The notes beneath the pieces are model-generated. The model saw only the letters and a list, made by a program, of their open reading frames with translations, had not been told where the DNA came from and did not search any database. This document shows positions 34,974-47,729 of a stretch of DNA of 64,000 nt, piece after piece. This DNA is from Paulinella micropora (taxonomy: Eukaryota > Cercozoa > Imbricatea > Euglyphida), in contig BJOX01000029.1 of assembly GCA_009731375.1 (NCBI GenBank), positions 1,325,707 to 1,389,706 of the forward strand, read 5' to 3'. Position 1 is the first letter of the stretch. Every line of letters begins with the position of its first letter. The position numbers and the translations under genes are program-made.

Positions 34974-35329
34974 CACATACATACATACACATACATACAT
35001 ACAGTACATACATACATACATACATACATTACATACATACATTACATACATACATTACATACATATATTACATACATATATTACATACATACATTACATA
35101 CATACATTACATACATACATTACATACATATATTACATACATACATTACATACATACATTACATACATACATTACATACATACATTACATACATACATTA
35201 CATACATACATTACATACATTACATACATACATTACATACATACATTACCTACATACATTACCTACATAAATTACATACATACCGATGCGCAAAGGTTCT
35301 ACTTCAATCGTCCGCATGACAAGTCCCTG

Positions 35330-35362
<33 letters not shown>

Positions 35363-35440
35363 TTATATATACATATATAAGGATATATATATATGTATAT
35401 ACACATATAAGGATATATATATAAAGTACGCATGTATGCT
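34850..35440. repeat. ACAT array, 13-bp CATTACATACATA array and TA-rich tract
   Basis: Regular ATTACATACATAC units from about 35018 to 35278 form a higher-order repeat of the ACAT tract. Confidence 0.85.
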
Positions 35441-35612
35441 TGGGTATCTAGAGAGAGAGAGGGGAGGGGGGGGGGGGGGGGGAAAGAAANNNNNNNNNNC
35501 CAGCAACAGTAATAATAATCCTAATAAACATACACGCACTATTTATCGGTCACCTCCCCACAAAATGTGGTCAGGTTACCGGTAAAACTACACATGCGGC
35601 GCGCCAAATTTA

Positions 35613-35663
35613 ACGTGTTTTGCGGGCTCGCCGGCCCGGCTCCGGCTCGCCCGCAAAACACGT
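35613..35663. other. Perfect GC-rich inverted repeat (hairpin or cruciform)
   Basis: Arms ACGTGTTTTGCGGGC (35613-35627) and its exact complement (35649-35663) enclose a 21-nt loop. The loop itself holds GCCGG / CCGGC (630-634 and 642-646). It lies in a 270-bp GC-moderate island among AT-rich repeats. No neighbouring gene explains it. Confidence 0.8.
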
Positions 35664-35699
35664 CCGATTTGTGGCTAGCCGTTTGATCTGCTGTTACCG

Positions 35700-35874
35700 T
35701 GTCATGCCAAAAAGCGCCTGCAGTGAAAGATAGCTCCAGTCGCAGCTCAGTGCCAGGGGGGCACAGCCACTACGATGAGATTAGATTATATAGATAGATA
35801 GATAGATACATAGATAGATAGATAGATAGGTAGATAGATAGGTAGGTAGATAGGTAGATAGATAGGTAGGTAGG

Positions 35875-35945
<71 letters not shown>

Positions 35946-36114
35946 GTAGATAGGTAGATAGGTAGATAGGTAGATAGGTAGATAGATAGGTAGCTAGGTA
36001 GATAGATAGGTAGTAGATAGATAGGTAGATAGATAGGTAGATAGGTAGATAGATAGGTAGATAGATAGGTAGATAGATAGGTAGATAGATAGGTAGGTAG
36101 GTAGATAGATAGAT

Positions 36115-36174
<60 letters not shown>

Positions 36175-36195
36175 GTAGGTAGGTAGGTAGGTAGG

Positions 36196-36257
<62 letters not shown>

Positions 36258-36322
36258 GAGATAGCTCCACTCAAAGCTCAGTGCCAGTACACCGCCACTA
36301 AGATTGATAGAAAGATAGATAG

Positions 36323-36385
<63 letters not shown>

Positions 36386-36549
36386 GTAGGTAGATAGGTA
36401 GATAGGTAGATAGATAGGTAGCTAGGTAGATAGATAGGTAGTAGATAGATAGGTAGTAGATAGATAGGTAGATAGATAGGTAGATAGGTAGATAGATAGG
36501 TAGATAGATAGGTAGGTAGGTAGGTAGGTAGATAGATAGATAGATAGAT

Positions 36550-36645
<96 letters not shown>

Positions 36646-36760
36646 GTAGATAGGTAGGTAGGTAGGTAGGTAGGTAGGTAGGTAGGTAGGTAGATAGGTA
36701 GATAGGTAGGTAGGTAGGTAGGTAGGTAGGTAGATGGATAGATGAATAGATAGATAGATG
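35700..36760. repeat. GATA/GGTA arrays with a duplicated 45-bp cassette
   Basis: GATAGCTCCA(G/C)TC with CAGTGCCAG shortly after recurs at about 35729 and 36260. The rest is GATA with GGTA interruptions. Confidence 0.85.
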
Positions 36761-36932
36761 AGATATCGACTAATGTCAAAAAAAAGGAGCTTCTGATTTC
36801 GTCAACCAAGGAAGTCTGTGGGTAAAGTATTAACCCGATGCCCAGCTAAGCCGTGATGTTTGCACGGAAGGGACTGATACAGGCGATACCAAAACTCCCT
36901 AGTACCAGGCGGGGCCAGGGCTCGTTCCATAA
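36760..36932 (-). mobile_element. Retroposon-like family A, copy 3 (ends at gap)
   Basis: Left start GAGATATCGACTAATGTCA at a GATA tract; the right end is cut by N 36933-36942. Confidence 0.65.
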
Positions 36933-36942
36933 NNNNNNNNNN

Positions 36943-37157
36943 GGAATGGAGAGTGGGAGGATAAGGAAGAAGAGAAAGAAAAGGAAGCCGTTAGTCCAAG
37001 TGTTTTGAGCACCGTAAGCTTGCGCAAGCTACAATGATGACATTGTATGAGGCCTAAACCCCCGCAGGGACCTAGCCCGGGCTATAACAAGCGAGAAAGG
37101 GCACCTTGAGGGAACAGGATTGTGCTTCCCGTCGCTATTTCGGCATGTGACTTATAG
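36943..37157 (-). mobile_element. Family B right part joined to family A right part
   Basis: 36943-37085 matches the right half of family B. From 37085 the sequence switches to the right end of family A (AACAAGCGAGAAAGGGCACC). The junction beside a 10-N gap may be an assembly chimera. Confidence 0.5.
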
Positions 37158-37159
37158 GC

Positions 37160-37261
<102 letters not shown>

Positions 37262-37315
37262 ATAGATAGATGGATAGATGGATAGATGGATAGATGGATA
37301 GATAGATAGATAGAT

Positions 37316-37642
37316 GAGATGTCGCAAAGGAATGTAGTCCTTGCAAAGGAACGCAGTTTCACATCAAACAATAATTTGTGTACTGTGCATGTGTCCGGGA
37401 TGGGAATCACGGGTAGACTGTGTTCTGGAAAAAGAAGAGGAGGAAGGACGTTGAAGAAAAAGGCAATCTAGGAATGGAGAGTGGGAGGATAAGGAAGAAG
37501 AGAAAGAAAAGGAAGCCGTTAGTCCAAGTGTTTTGAGCACCGTAAGCTTGCGCAAGCTACAATGATGACATTGTATGAGGCCTAAACCCCCGCAGGGACC
37601 TAGCCCGGGCTATGCAACACTGGACGGCTATGACGGAATGCA
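37316..37642 (-). mobile_element. Retroposon-like family B, long copy 4
   Basis: Nearly identical to 32124-32451, flanked on the left by GATA. Confidence 0.65.
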
Positions 37643-37706
37643 GTCACATATATAGATATATAGATAGATAGATAGATAGATAAATAGATAGAAGATAAAT
37701 AGATAA

Positions 37707-37780
<74 letters not shown>

Positions 37781-37804
37781 GGATAGATAGATAGATAGAT
37801 AGAT

Positions 37805-37975
37805 GAGATATCGACTAATGTCAGAAAAAAGGAGCTTCTGATTTCGTCAACCAAGGAAGTCTGTAAAGTATTGACCCGATGCCCAGCTAAGCCGTGATGT
37901 TTGCACGGAAGGGACTGATACAGGCGATACCAAAGCTCCCTAGTACCAGGCGGGGCCAGGGCTCGTTCCATAAGC

Positions 37976-37976
<1 letters not shown>
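37805..37976 (-). mobile_element. Retroposon-like family A, copy 4 (truncated)
   Basis: Same left start; it ends at CTCGTTCCATAAGC, then GATA resumes. Confidence 0.65.
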
Positions 37977-38040
<64 letters not shown>

Positions 38041-38147
38041 CATAAATACATGCATTCCCTGCATACCCACCTACCTACCTACCTACCTACCTACATGCAT
38101 ACATACATGCATACGTTCATACATACATACATCACCTCTGAGGTTCG

Positions 38148-38412
38148 CCAAAGGATCAAGCCTGACTCTTGCTGCGCGGTAGCTGTCTGACCGCCTACAT
38201 ACATTATGCATGCATGTCATGTTATGTCCTGTATGTATGTATGTATGTATGTATGTATGTATGTACATGTATCAACCCCGACTCTGTCTGCTGCGCAATA
38301 GCTGTTTGACCGCATATGTTATGTATGTATGTATTGTATGTATGTCATGTTTGTTTGTCATGTATGCATGTATGTCAATCATATTATATATATATATATA
38401 TGTGTATACATA

Positions 38413-38451
<39 letters not shown>

Positions 38452-39101
38452 CCAAAGGATCAAGCCTGACTCTGTCTGCTGCGCAGTAGCTGTCTGACCG
38501 TCTACATACATTATGCATGCATGTCATGTATGCATGTATTAATGTATGTATGCATGTCACCAAAGTATTGTATTGTATTGTATTGTATTGTATTGTATTG
38601 TATTGTATTGATTGCATTGTATTGCATTGCATAGCATTGCATTGTATTACACTGTATTGCATTGTATTGCATTGTACTGTATTGTACTGTATTGTGTTAT
38701 ATTGTATTGTATTGTATTGTGTTGTATTGTATTGGATTGTATTGCATTGTATTGCATTGTATTGTATTGTATTGTATTGTATTGTATTGTATTGTCTTGC
38801 ATTGCATTGGATTGCATTGTATTGTATTGTATTTTAATTAAGCCTGACTCTGTGCTGCTGCGCAGTAGCTGTTTGACGGCCGGTGTTATGTATGTATGTA
38901 GTGTATGTATGTATTTATGTATGTATGTCATGTATGCATGGTCTGTTGAGCAGCGGCTGTTTGGCCGCCTATGTCATGTATGCATGTCATGTATGTATGT
39001 ATTCATCTATGTCAAGTATTTATATATTTATCTATTTATGTATTTATGTATTTATGTACGAAGGTCTGCTGCGAAGTCGCTGTTTGGCCACGTAGATCAT
39101 G

Positions 39102-39179
<78 letters not shown>

Positions 39180-39390
39180 TTTCTTCTATTTCCATGTCTT
39201 CGTCGTCGTCATCTTGAGGATAGATCGATAAATAGATACATACATAATACTATGTAAGTACATACATACATACTTCTTCTATTGCCAGGTCGGCCTCGTC
39301 GGAGGATAGGTATGTATTTATGTGTGTAATGTATGTATGTCATGTATGTATGGTCTTTTACGCAGTGGCTGTTTGGCCGCTTATGTCATG
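38148..39390. repeat. Seven-copy dispersed minisatellite with a CTGCGCAG core, plus TATG and TATTG arrays
   Basis: CTGCTGCGCAGTAGCTGT-type cores with GACCGC or GGCCGC just after them occur near 38170, 38295, 38480, 38860, 38945, 39065 and 39355. Each is followed by TATG-type DNA ending in GTCATG. A pure TATTG-type pentamer array fills 38566-38832. Copies diverge rightward. Confidence 0.8.
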
Positions 39391-39394
39391 TATG

Positions 39395-39870
39395 CATGTC
39401 ATGTATGCATGTCATGTATGTATGTATGTACGTATGTACGTATGTATGTATGTATGTATGTATGTATGTACGTATCTATGTATCTATGTATCTATGTATC
39501 CTTGGATCTATGTATGTATGTATGTATGTATGTATGTCTGTATGTATGTATGTATGTATGTATGTATGTATGCATGTATGTATGTATGTATGTATGTATG
39601 TACGTATGTTTGTATGTTTATATGTATGTATGTATGTATGTATGTGTGCATGCATGTATGTATGTATGTATGTATGTATGCTATGTATGTATGTATGCAT
39701 GTATGTATTATGTATGTATGTATTATGTATGTATGTATGTATGTATGTATGTATGTATGTATCAGTACATACATTCTGAGCGGGGTCCTCCGACTCTACC
39801 ACTTTTACGTATGTATGCATGTGTTTATGTATGTGTGTATTCTTGTGTATGTATGTATGTATGTGTAAAT
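39395..39870. repeat. TATG tetranucleotide arrays
   Basis: Long TATG arrays with GCATG and CTATG variants. ACATTCTGAGC(C)GGGGTCC is repeated near 39770 and 39870. Confidence 0.9.
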
Positions 39871-39929
39871 ACATTCTGAGCCGGGGTCCGAGGACTCAAC
39901 GACATTGACGGGCTCAAGCCGAACCCTGC

Positions 39930-40382
39930 AGGACAGGACAGGACAGGACAGGACAGGGCAGGACAGGACAGGGCAGGACAGGACAGGGCAGGACAGGACA
40001 GGACAGGACAGGACAGGGCAGGACAGGACAGGACAGGACAGTATAAGACAGGATAGGATAGGACAGGACAGGGCAGGACAGGACAGGACAGGATAGGATA
40101 GGATAGGACAGGATAGGACAGGACAGGACAGGACAGGAAAGGACAGGAAAGGACAGGAAAGGACAGGAAAGGACAGGGCAGGACAGGGCAGGACAGGGCA
40201 GGACAGGACAATACGAGACAAGACAAAACAATACAGGACGAGACAATACAGGACACGACAAGACAAGACAAGACAAGAAAAGACAAGAAAAGACAAAAGA
40301 CAAGACAAGACAAGACAAGCCAAGACAAGACAAGACAAGACAAGACAAGACAAGACAAGACAAGACAAAACAAGACAATCCA
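39930..40382. repeat. GGACA pentanucleotide array grading into AGACA
   Basis: About 450 bp of GGACA/GGGCA pentamers pass through GGATA and GGAAA variants into AGACA pentamers at the right side. Confidence 0.9.
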
Positions 40383-40565
40383 ATCCAATACCGCAGTTCG
40401 CTTTGCCAGCCCTCAAAACGAGATATGTCACCATCCAGGCTCCACAACTGCACTTTGTCCCAGCCAGCAATAGACAATGCCTGGGGATTGGCTGCCCATT
40501 TGGAGGGAATCTGGTAGTACGAGACAGTGAAGACGCTGTGAAGCACGTCGATTTGCAAATGACAC
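40383..40565. other. Unique island between pentamer and hexamer arrays
   Basis: About 180 bp of non-repetitive sequence. The minus strand is open (RFEGWQSELRY, SKWAANPQALSIAGWD) and reads like part of a WD-repeat blade, so it may be a stray exon or pseudogene fragment. Confidence 0.3.
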
Positions 40566-40566
40566 C

Positions 40567-40635
<69 letters not shown>

Positions 40636-40640
40636 GTATA
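40566..40640. repeat. ATATAC hexanucleotide array
   Basis: Thirteen or so TACATA hexamers. Confidence 0.9.
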
Positions 40641-40740
40641 CATATACATGTACATATACTAGGAAGCAGACAAGAACAAAATAACATTGTCAATAACAAT
40701 AATAACAATAACCTTAGCAATAACAATAACAATAACCATG

Positions 40741-40742
40741 CG

Positions 40743-40777
<35 letters not shown>

Positions 40778-40839
40778 CGGTCTGTGTGGTCCTTGGCCAG
40801 GTCGGGTAGCAAGGGAACAGGCACAGCCATGTACCGTTC

Positions 40840-40874
<35 letters not shown>

Positions 40875-41040
40875 GCTTACTTACCGGTCTGTGTGGTCCT
40901 TGGCCAGGTCGGGTAGCAAGGGAACAGGCACAGCCATGTACCGTTCCTGGTCTACGTGTGCGACGAAGGACTGGGGGAAACTGCAGTGGTCCCAAGACGA
41001 GTTGAGCGGGCCGGGCAAACCATCAAAGCTGCATGCGGTC
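40741..41040. repeat. TTAC array and duplicated 70-bp segment
   Basis: TACCGGTCTGTGTGGTCCTT through GCCATGTACCGTTCC is present twice (40776-40839 and 40881-40948), each preceded by TTAC repeats. The second copy continues into unique sequence. Confidence 0.85.
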
Positions 41041-41250
41041 CTGGCCATGGTCATGGTATGTAGGTAATGGCTGGCCATGGTCATGGTATGTAGGTAATGG
41101 CTGGCCATGGTCATGGTATGTAGGTAATGGCTGGCCATGGTCATGGTATGTAGGTAATGGCTGGCCATGGTCATGGTATGTAGGTAATGGCTGGCCATGG
41201 TCATGGTATGTAGGTAATGGCTGGTCATGGTCATGGTATGTAGGTAATGG
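41041..41250. repeat. Minisatellite, exactly 7 x 30 bp
   Basis: The unit CTGGCCATGGTCATGGTATG + TAGGTAATGG repeats seven times, identical except for one C-to-T in the last copy. It would encode a 10-residue repeat in any frame. Confidence 0.95.
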
Positions 41251-41339
41251 TGTATTACGATGATGGGTGATGGTGGGGATGACGATGGTGATTATGATGA
41301 TTATGGTGATGTGATGGTGATGGTGATGGTGGTGGTGAT

Positions 41340-41370
<31 letters not shown>

Positions 41371-41406
41371 TATGAATGATGATGAATGATGAATGATGAA
41401 TGATGA

Positions 41407-41448
<42 letters not shown>

Positions 41449-41494
41449 GTGATGATGATGGTGATGGTGATGGTGATGGTGATGGTGAAGATGA

Positions 41495-41528
<34 letters not shown>

Positions 41529-41619
41529 GATGGTGATGATGATGATGATGGTGATGGTGATGGTGATGGTGATGGTGATGGTGATGGTGATGGTGTGTAT
41601 GTCTGTGGAGCTGCGGTCC

Positions 41620-41685
<66 letters not shown>

Positions 41686-42159
41686 ACACTGGATGGTCGA
41701 CAAGAGAAANNNNNNNNNNNNNNNNNNNNNNNNNNNNNNNNNNNNNNNNNNNNNNNNNNNNNNNNNNNNNNNNNNNNNNNNNNNNNNNNNNNNNNNNNNN
41801 NNNNNNNNNNNNNNNNNNNNNNNNNNNNNNNNNNNNNNNNNNNNNNNNNNNNNNNNNNNNNNNNNNNNNNNNNNNNNNNNNNNNNNNNNNNNNNNNNNNN
41901 NNNNNNNNNNNNNNNNNNNNNNNNNNNNNNNNNNNNNNNNNNNNNNNNNNNNNNNNNNNNNNNNNNNNNNNNNNNNNNNNNNNNNNNNNNNNNNNNNNNN
42001 NNNNNNNNNNNNNNNNNNNNNNNNNNNNNNNNNNNNNNNNNNNNNNNNNNNNNNNNNNNNNNNNNNNNNNNNNNNNNNNNNNNNNNNNNNNNNNNNNNNN
42101 NNNNNNNNNNNNNNNNNNNNNNNNNNNNNNNNNNNNNNNNNNNNNNNNNNNNNNGAGAG

Positions 42160-42201
<42 letters not shown>

Positions 42202-42300
42202 GGTAGAGAGAGAGAGAGGTACGTAGGTAGGTAGGTAGGTAGGGAGGGAGGGAGGGAGGGAGGGAGAGACAGACGGACACACACACACACACACACACAT
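41251..42300. repeat. GAT/GGT triplet repeats, GA arrays, 445-N gap, GGGA and CA repeats
   Basis: GAT and GGTGAT repeats (41260-41594), GA (41623-41682), N 41710-42154, then GA, GGTA, GGGA and CA arrays. Confidence 0.9.
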
Positions 42301-42462
42301 ACATACACAGACAGACAGACAGACAGGCAGGCAGACTGACGGACCGCAGCTGGACCGTCCGGGCCGTTTCGCTGGTCAGGTCGATATGTCGCGACCAGGG
42401 GCCGACGCGCAGGACACTGTTGGGCACATTGGGGACCCCCACTGGCACATTGGGTTGAAACG

Positions 42463-42829
<367 letters not shown>

Positions 42830-43317
42830 GAGATATCGACTAATGTCAGAAAAAAGGAGCTTCTGATTTCGTCAACCAAGGAAGTCTGTGAATAAAGTAT
42901 TGACCCGATGCCCAGCTAAGCCGTGATGTTTGCACGGAAGGGACTGATACAGGCGATACCAAAGCTCCCTAGTACCAGGCGGGGCCAGGGCTCGTTCCAT
43001 AAGCGCCCCTTGCAGAACGAGCTCCCACCTCCATTACAGAGGGCCCAGTAAGCAGATGGAGTTTCGAGACTGTTCGACAGTCTAGTATAAACCGACAGAG
43101 CACTGTGGGTTTTATTCCGGGCTCAACAAGCGAGAAAGGGCACCCTGAGGGAACAGGATTGTGCTTCCCGTCGCTATTTCGGCATGTGACTCATAGGCGT
43201 ATGGCTAGGCACACATAAGGCACCCCACCACGGGCCCAGCACACCCACACCATCCCCTAATTCTCTGTCTGTCGACAGATGGCACCCATTTCAAAACATC
43301 AAGCCCAAGGGAGGGTC

Positions 43318-43319
<2 letters not shown>
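42830..43319 (-). mobile_element. Retroposon-like family A, longest copy 5
   Basis: It runs from GAGATATCGACTAATGTCAG to GGGAGGGTCAAG, about 490 bp, between two GATA tracts. It includes all segments present in the shorter copies. No ORF, polymerase III box pair or tRNA-like region was recognised. Confidence 0.7.
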
Positions 43320-44080
<761 letters not shown>

Positions 44081-44141
44081 CCGTGTGAGTATAGCCGCCC
44101 ATGCAGCTATATGCATGAAAGAGCTATGCCCTGATCCCATC

Positions 44142-44188
44142 TGTGAAGAAAGAAAGAAAAAAGAAAGGACAGGAAAGAAAGAAAGAAA

Positions 44189-44237
<49 letters not shown>

Positions 44238-45872
44238 AGGAAGGAAGGAAGGAAGGAACGAACGAAAGGAAAGAAGGAAAGAAAGAAAGAAAGAAAGAAA
44301 GCAAGAAAGCAAGAAAGCAAGAAAGCAAGAAAGCAAGAAAGCAAGAAAGCAAGAAAGCAAGAAAGAAGGAAAGCAAGAAAGAAGGAAAGAAAGAAAGAAA
44401 GAAGAAAAGAAGGAAAGAAGGAAAGAAGGAAAGAAGAAAAGAAGGAAAGAAGGAAAGAAGGAAAGAGGGAAAGAAGGAAAGAAAAGAAAGAAAGAAAGAA
44501 AGGAAAGAAAGGAAAGAAAGGAAAGAAAGGAAAGAAAGGAAAGAAAGGAAAGAAAGGAAAGAAAGAAAGAAAGAAGAAAAGAAGAAAAGGAAAGAAGGAA
44601 AGAAGGAAAGAAGGAAAGAAGGAAAGAGGGAAAGAAGGGAAGAAAAGAAAGAAAGAAAGGAAAGAAAGGAAAGAAAGGAAAGAAAGGAAAGAAAGGAAAG
44701 AAAAGAAAGAAAGGAAAGAAAGGAAAGAAAGAAAGGAAAGAAAGGAAAGAAAGAAAGGAAAGAAAGGAAAGAAAGGAAAGAAAGGAAAGAAAGGAAAGGA
44801 ACGGAAAGGAAAGGAAAGGAAAGGAAAGGAAAGGAAAGGAAAAGAAAGGAAAGGAAAGGAAAGGAAAGGAAAGGAAGCAAAGGAAGCAAAGGAAGCAAAG
44901 GAAGCAAAGGAAGCAAGGAAAGGAAGGAAGGGAAGGAAAGGAAGGAAGGAAAGGAAGCAAAGGAAGGAAAAAAAGGAAAGAAAGGAAAGAAAGGAAAGAA
45001 AGGAAAGAAAGGGAAGACAGGAAAGACAGAACAGACAGAACAGACAGAACAGACAGAACAGAAAGAAAAGAAAGAAAAGAAAGAGAAAGGAAAGAAAGGA
45101 AAGAGAGAAAAGAGAGAAAAGAAAGAGAGAAAAGAAAGAGAGAAAAGAGAGAAAAGAAAGAGAGAAAAGAAAGAAAAGAAAGGAAAGAAAAGAAAGAAAA
45201 GAAAGACAAGAAAAGAAAGAAAAGAAAGAAAGGAAAGAAAGGAAAGAAAGAAAAGAAAGAAAAGAAAGAAAGAAAGAAAGGAAAGGAAAGGAAAGGAAAG
45301 GAAAGGAAAGGCAACGAAAGAAAAGGAAAGGAAAGGAAAGGAAAGGAAAGGAAACAAAGGAAGCAAAGGAAGCAAAGGAAGGAAGGAAAGGAAGGAAGGG
45401 AAGGAAAGAAAGGAAAGAAAGGAAAGAAAGGAAAGAAAGAAAAGACAGGAAAGACAGAACAGACAGAACAGACAGAACAGACAGAACAGACAGAACAGAA
45501 AGAGAAAGGAAAGAAAGGAAAGAGAGAAAAGAGAGAAAAGAAAGAGAGAAAAGAAAGAGAGAAAAGAAAGAGAGAAAAGAAAGAGAGAAAAGAAAGAGAG
45601 AAAAGAAAGAGAGAAAAGAAAGAGAGAAAAGAGAGAAAAGAAAGAGAGAAAAGAAAAGAAAAGAAAGAAAACAAAGAAAATAAAGAAAATAAAGAAAAGA
45701 AAGGAAAGAAAGGAAAGAAAGAAAAAGAAAAGAAAGAAAGAAAGAAAGGAAAGGAAAGGAAAGGAAAGGAAAGGAAAGAAAGGAAAGGAAAGGAAAGGAA
45801 AGGAAAAGGAAAGGAAAAGGAAAAGGAAAAGGAAAGGAAAGGAAAGGAAGAAAAGGAAGAAAAGGAAGAAAA

Positions 45873-45914
<42 letters not shown>

Positions 45915-46006
45915 AAAGAAAGAAAGAAAGAAAGAAAGAAAGAAGAAAAGAAAGAAAAGAAAGAAAAGAAAGAAAAGAAAGAAAGGAAAGAAAGGAAAGA
46001 AAGGAA
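44142..46006. repeat. 1.9-kb homopurine (GAAA/GGAAA) tract
   Basis: The plus strand is almost entirely A and G, with rare C (AGCA, GACAGAACA) interruptions. Higher-order repetition is visible: GGAAAGGAAA blocks, GAAGCAAAG blocks and AGACAGAAC blocks occur twice in the same order (about 44760-45100 and 45280-45500). The long Phe/Leu/Ser ORFs on the other strand are artefacts. Confidence 0.95.
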
Positions 46007-46901
46007 TGTATGTAGATGCGTAGATGTGTGGAAACTTTTCTTTCCTGCTACCTTGAAAAGTCGACTGTTGTGAGCTCCAGTCGCTTAAAATCCTTATTTG
46101 CAGTCTTGTTTTTCTATGGAGCAGCACCAGCAGCAGCGCCAGTGCAAGTAAATATTAGGAGTAGTATAGTAGAGCCTAGGCTCGACAGAAAACGAAGGTA
46201 AGCCCTGGCACTTTTCGGCCGACCTTACTCTACCATAATTTGTCCCAAACTTGTGGGGAGAATTTTGTGGTCTGGGGTGGCGACAAACCAAAAAATTCAA
46301 GTGTTGGCAGCTCTGTATTTCTGAAGTTACTTAGTACTTTACTTACTGAACAAGTGAAACTCTGATCGCCCATGGAAATTATTTCCTTTCTGCTTTGGCT
46401 TTCTTTGCTGGACGTCAAAGAATCATCAATACTTAACAAGCGAATGAAACACGAGAGCAGGAAGAAAGAAACCAGAACATATAAACACAGTTAAAGAGAC
46501 TGACAGTGAAACAGAGGATCTGAAAACAATAATAAGGTGAAGCCAAAGTCATTTGCACTGCAGCTGCTATGGGGAAGTGGGACGGTTTATAAAGAAACTC
46601 ATTTGCACTGCAGTAGTATAGGGGGCCACTTCGGCACACTTTTTCAGTGCAGTTTCATCACAGAAACCACACTAAGAGCAGTTATTAATTATTTCGTCTA
46701 TCTATTTATAACAAATACAGACAGACAAAAGAAAGAAAAACTACTACCTTTTTGAAGTTTTCTCAGCCTACCACACACAAACAAGTATGGTAGATAAAAT
46801 TCATTTGAAATGAAGAGGGCTTTTTGCACAATTTTTAAATTTTTTGACGCACTAGATTATACTCCTATGCGGTAAAGGAGTTAGTGGTCATGACAACTCT
46901 T
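46007..46901. other. Transition region, host DNA or left end of the virus-like element
   Basis: No gene is supported. TCATTTGCACTGCAG is repeated at 46549 and 46590 with similar flanks. The left end of the virus-like element should lie here or just inside; no terminal inverted repeat can be tested because the right end is outside the window. Confidence 0.4.
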
Positions 46902-47411
46902 TTACAACTCTAAATTATTTCTTACATTTGCCAACAAATCATTTTGACTTTCAACCCTCATTACATTGCTTTCATTTTGTTTGTCGTAAGCAATGTATTT
47001 TATGAGTGATTTATTGAATGTAAGTCCCTCTATATCAATTCCGTCAAAAATTTTAATAAACATCAAATCCAAATTCTTTTCTATTTTCTTTCCTCCAACT
47101 ATAAAATAATTTCAATTCTTTTTCTTTTTTTACCTGCTTAAGTCTTCTCTTTTGTCGTGCTAATCTGTCAATTTCAATGTTGTTGCTCTCTTTGTCAAGT
47201 CTTTTAGCATATTATCAATGGCTGCCAACTTTACCAAGTCTGGTTGTTTTTTTTCAATTAACAAATCAATTTCCCTGTCAATTTTATTTACTCTTTCTTG
47301 ACTTATTATTTTGTCTTTCTTCAGTTGGTCTCTCCCTCGTCTGTTTGTCTCATAAATCTCTATCCAATCCTCCTTGGTCCTGTCTCCTTTCGTGATAAGA
47401 CTTTCACTCAT
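46902..47411 (-). pseudogene. Unknown coiled-coil protein of the virus-like element, apparently frameshifted
   Basis: From ATG 47411 the frame codes for a charged, helical, heptad-like sequence (RVNKIDREIDLLIEKKQ) ending at TAG 47160-47162. Just before that stop, near an A-run at about 47205, a second frame continues the same Lys/Glu/Arg-rich helix to about 47052. A third, short ORF (47063-46902, 53 codons) follows with ordinary globular composition. I read this as one gene of about 170 residues broken by two small indels, but three separate short ORFs are possible. No family was recognised. It is divergent from the spliced gene to its right. Confidence 0.4.
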
Positions 47412-47729
47412 TATCAAATTCTGCACCACTGCACCAACGCACTAGCGCGCTGGGGTCGTGGCGTCGGAAAGAAAAAAATAGGTTTGAAATTTCCAAAATT
47501 TCATTATCTATTACCAATTTGTCCTGTCCTCCTTATTTTTTCCGCTTTTTTCCCGTCTGGATTTTTTTCCAGAAAATTCCTCGCATGCTGACACACAAAA
47601 ATTGCCTTTTTATCACAATTGAGTAAAATGTTTTTCCTCGTGCTTTTTCGTTCTGCGACTTTTTTTTCAGAATTCCCAAAGTTGCTAAGACAAGAAGTCA
47701 AAACACTTGCTGTTTTTGTGTGTTGTAGG
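47412..47729. other. Divergent intergenic region
   Basis: AT-rich DNA between two divergently read genes. TTGTGTGTTGTAG directly before ATG 47730 looks like a 3' splice site, so an untranslated upstream exon is possible. CGCACTAGCGCGCTGGGGTCGTGGCGTCGG at 47440-47468 is a GC-rich island of unknown meaning. Confidence 0.35.
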
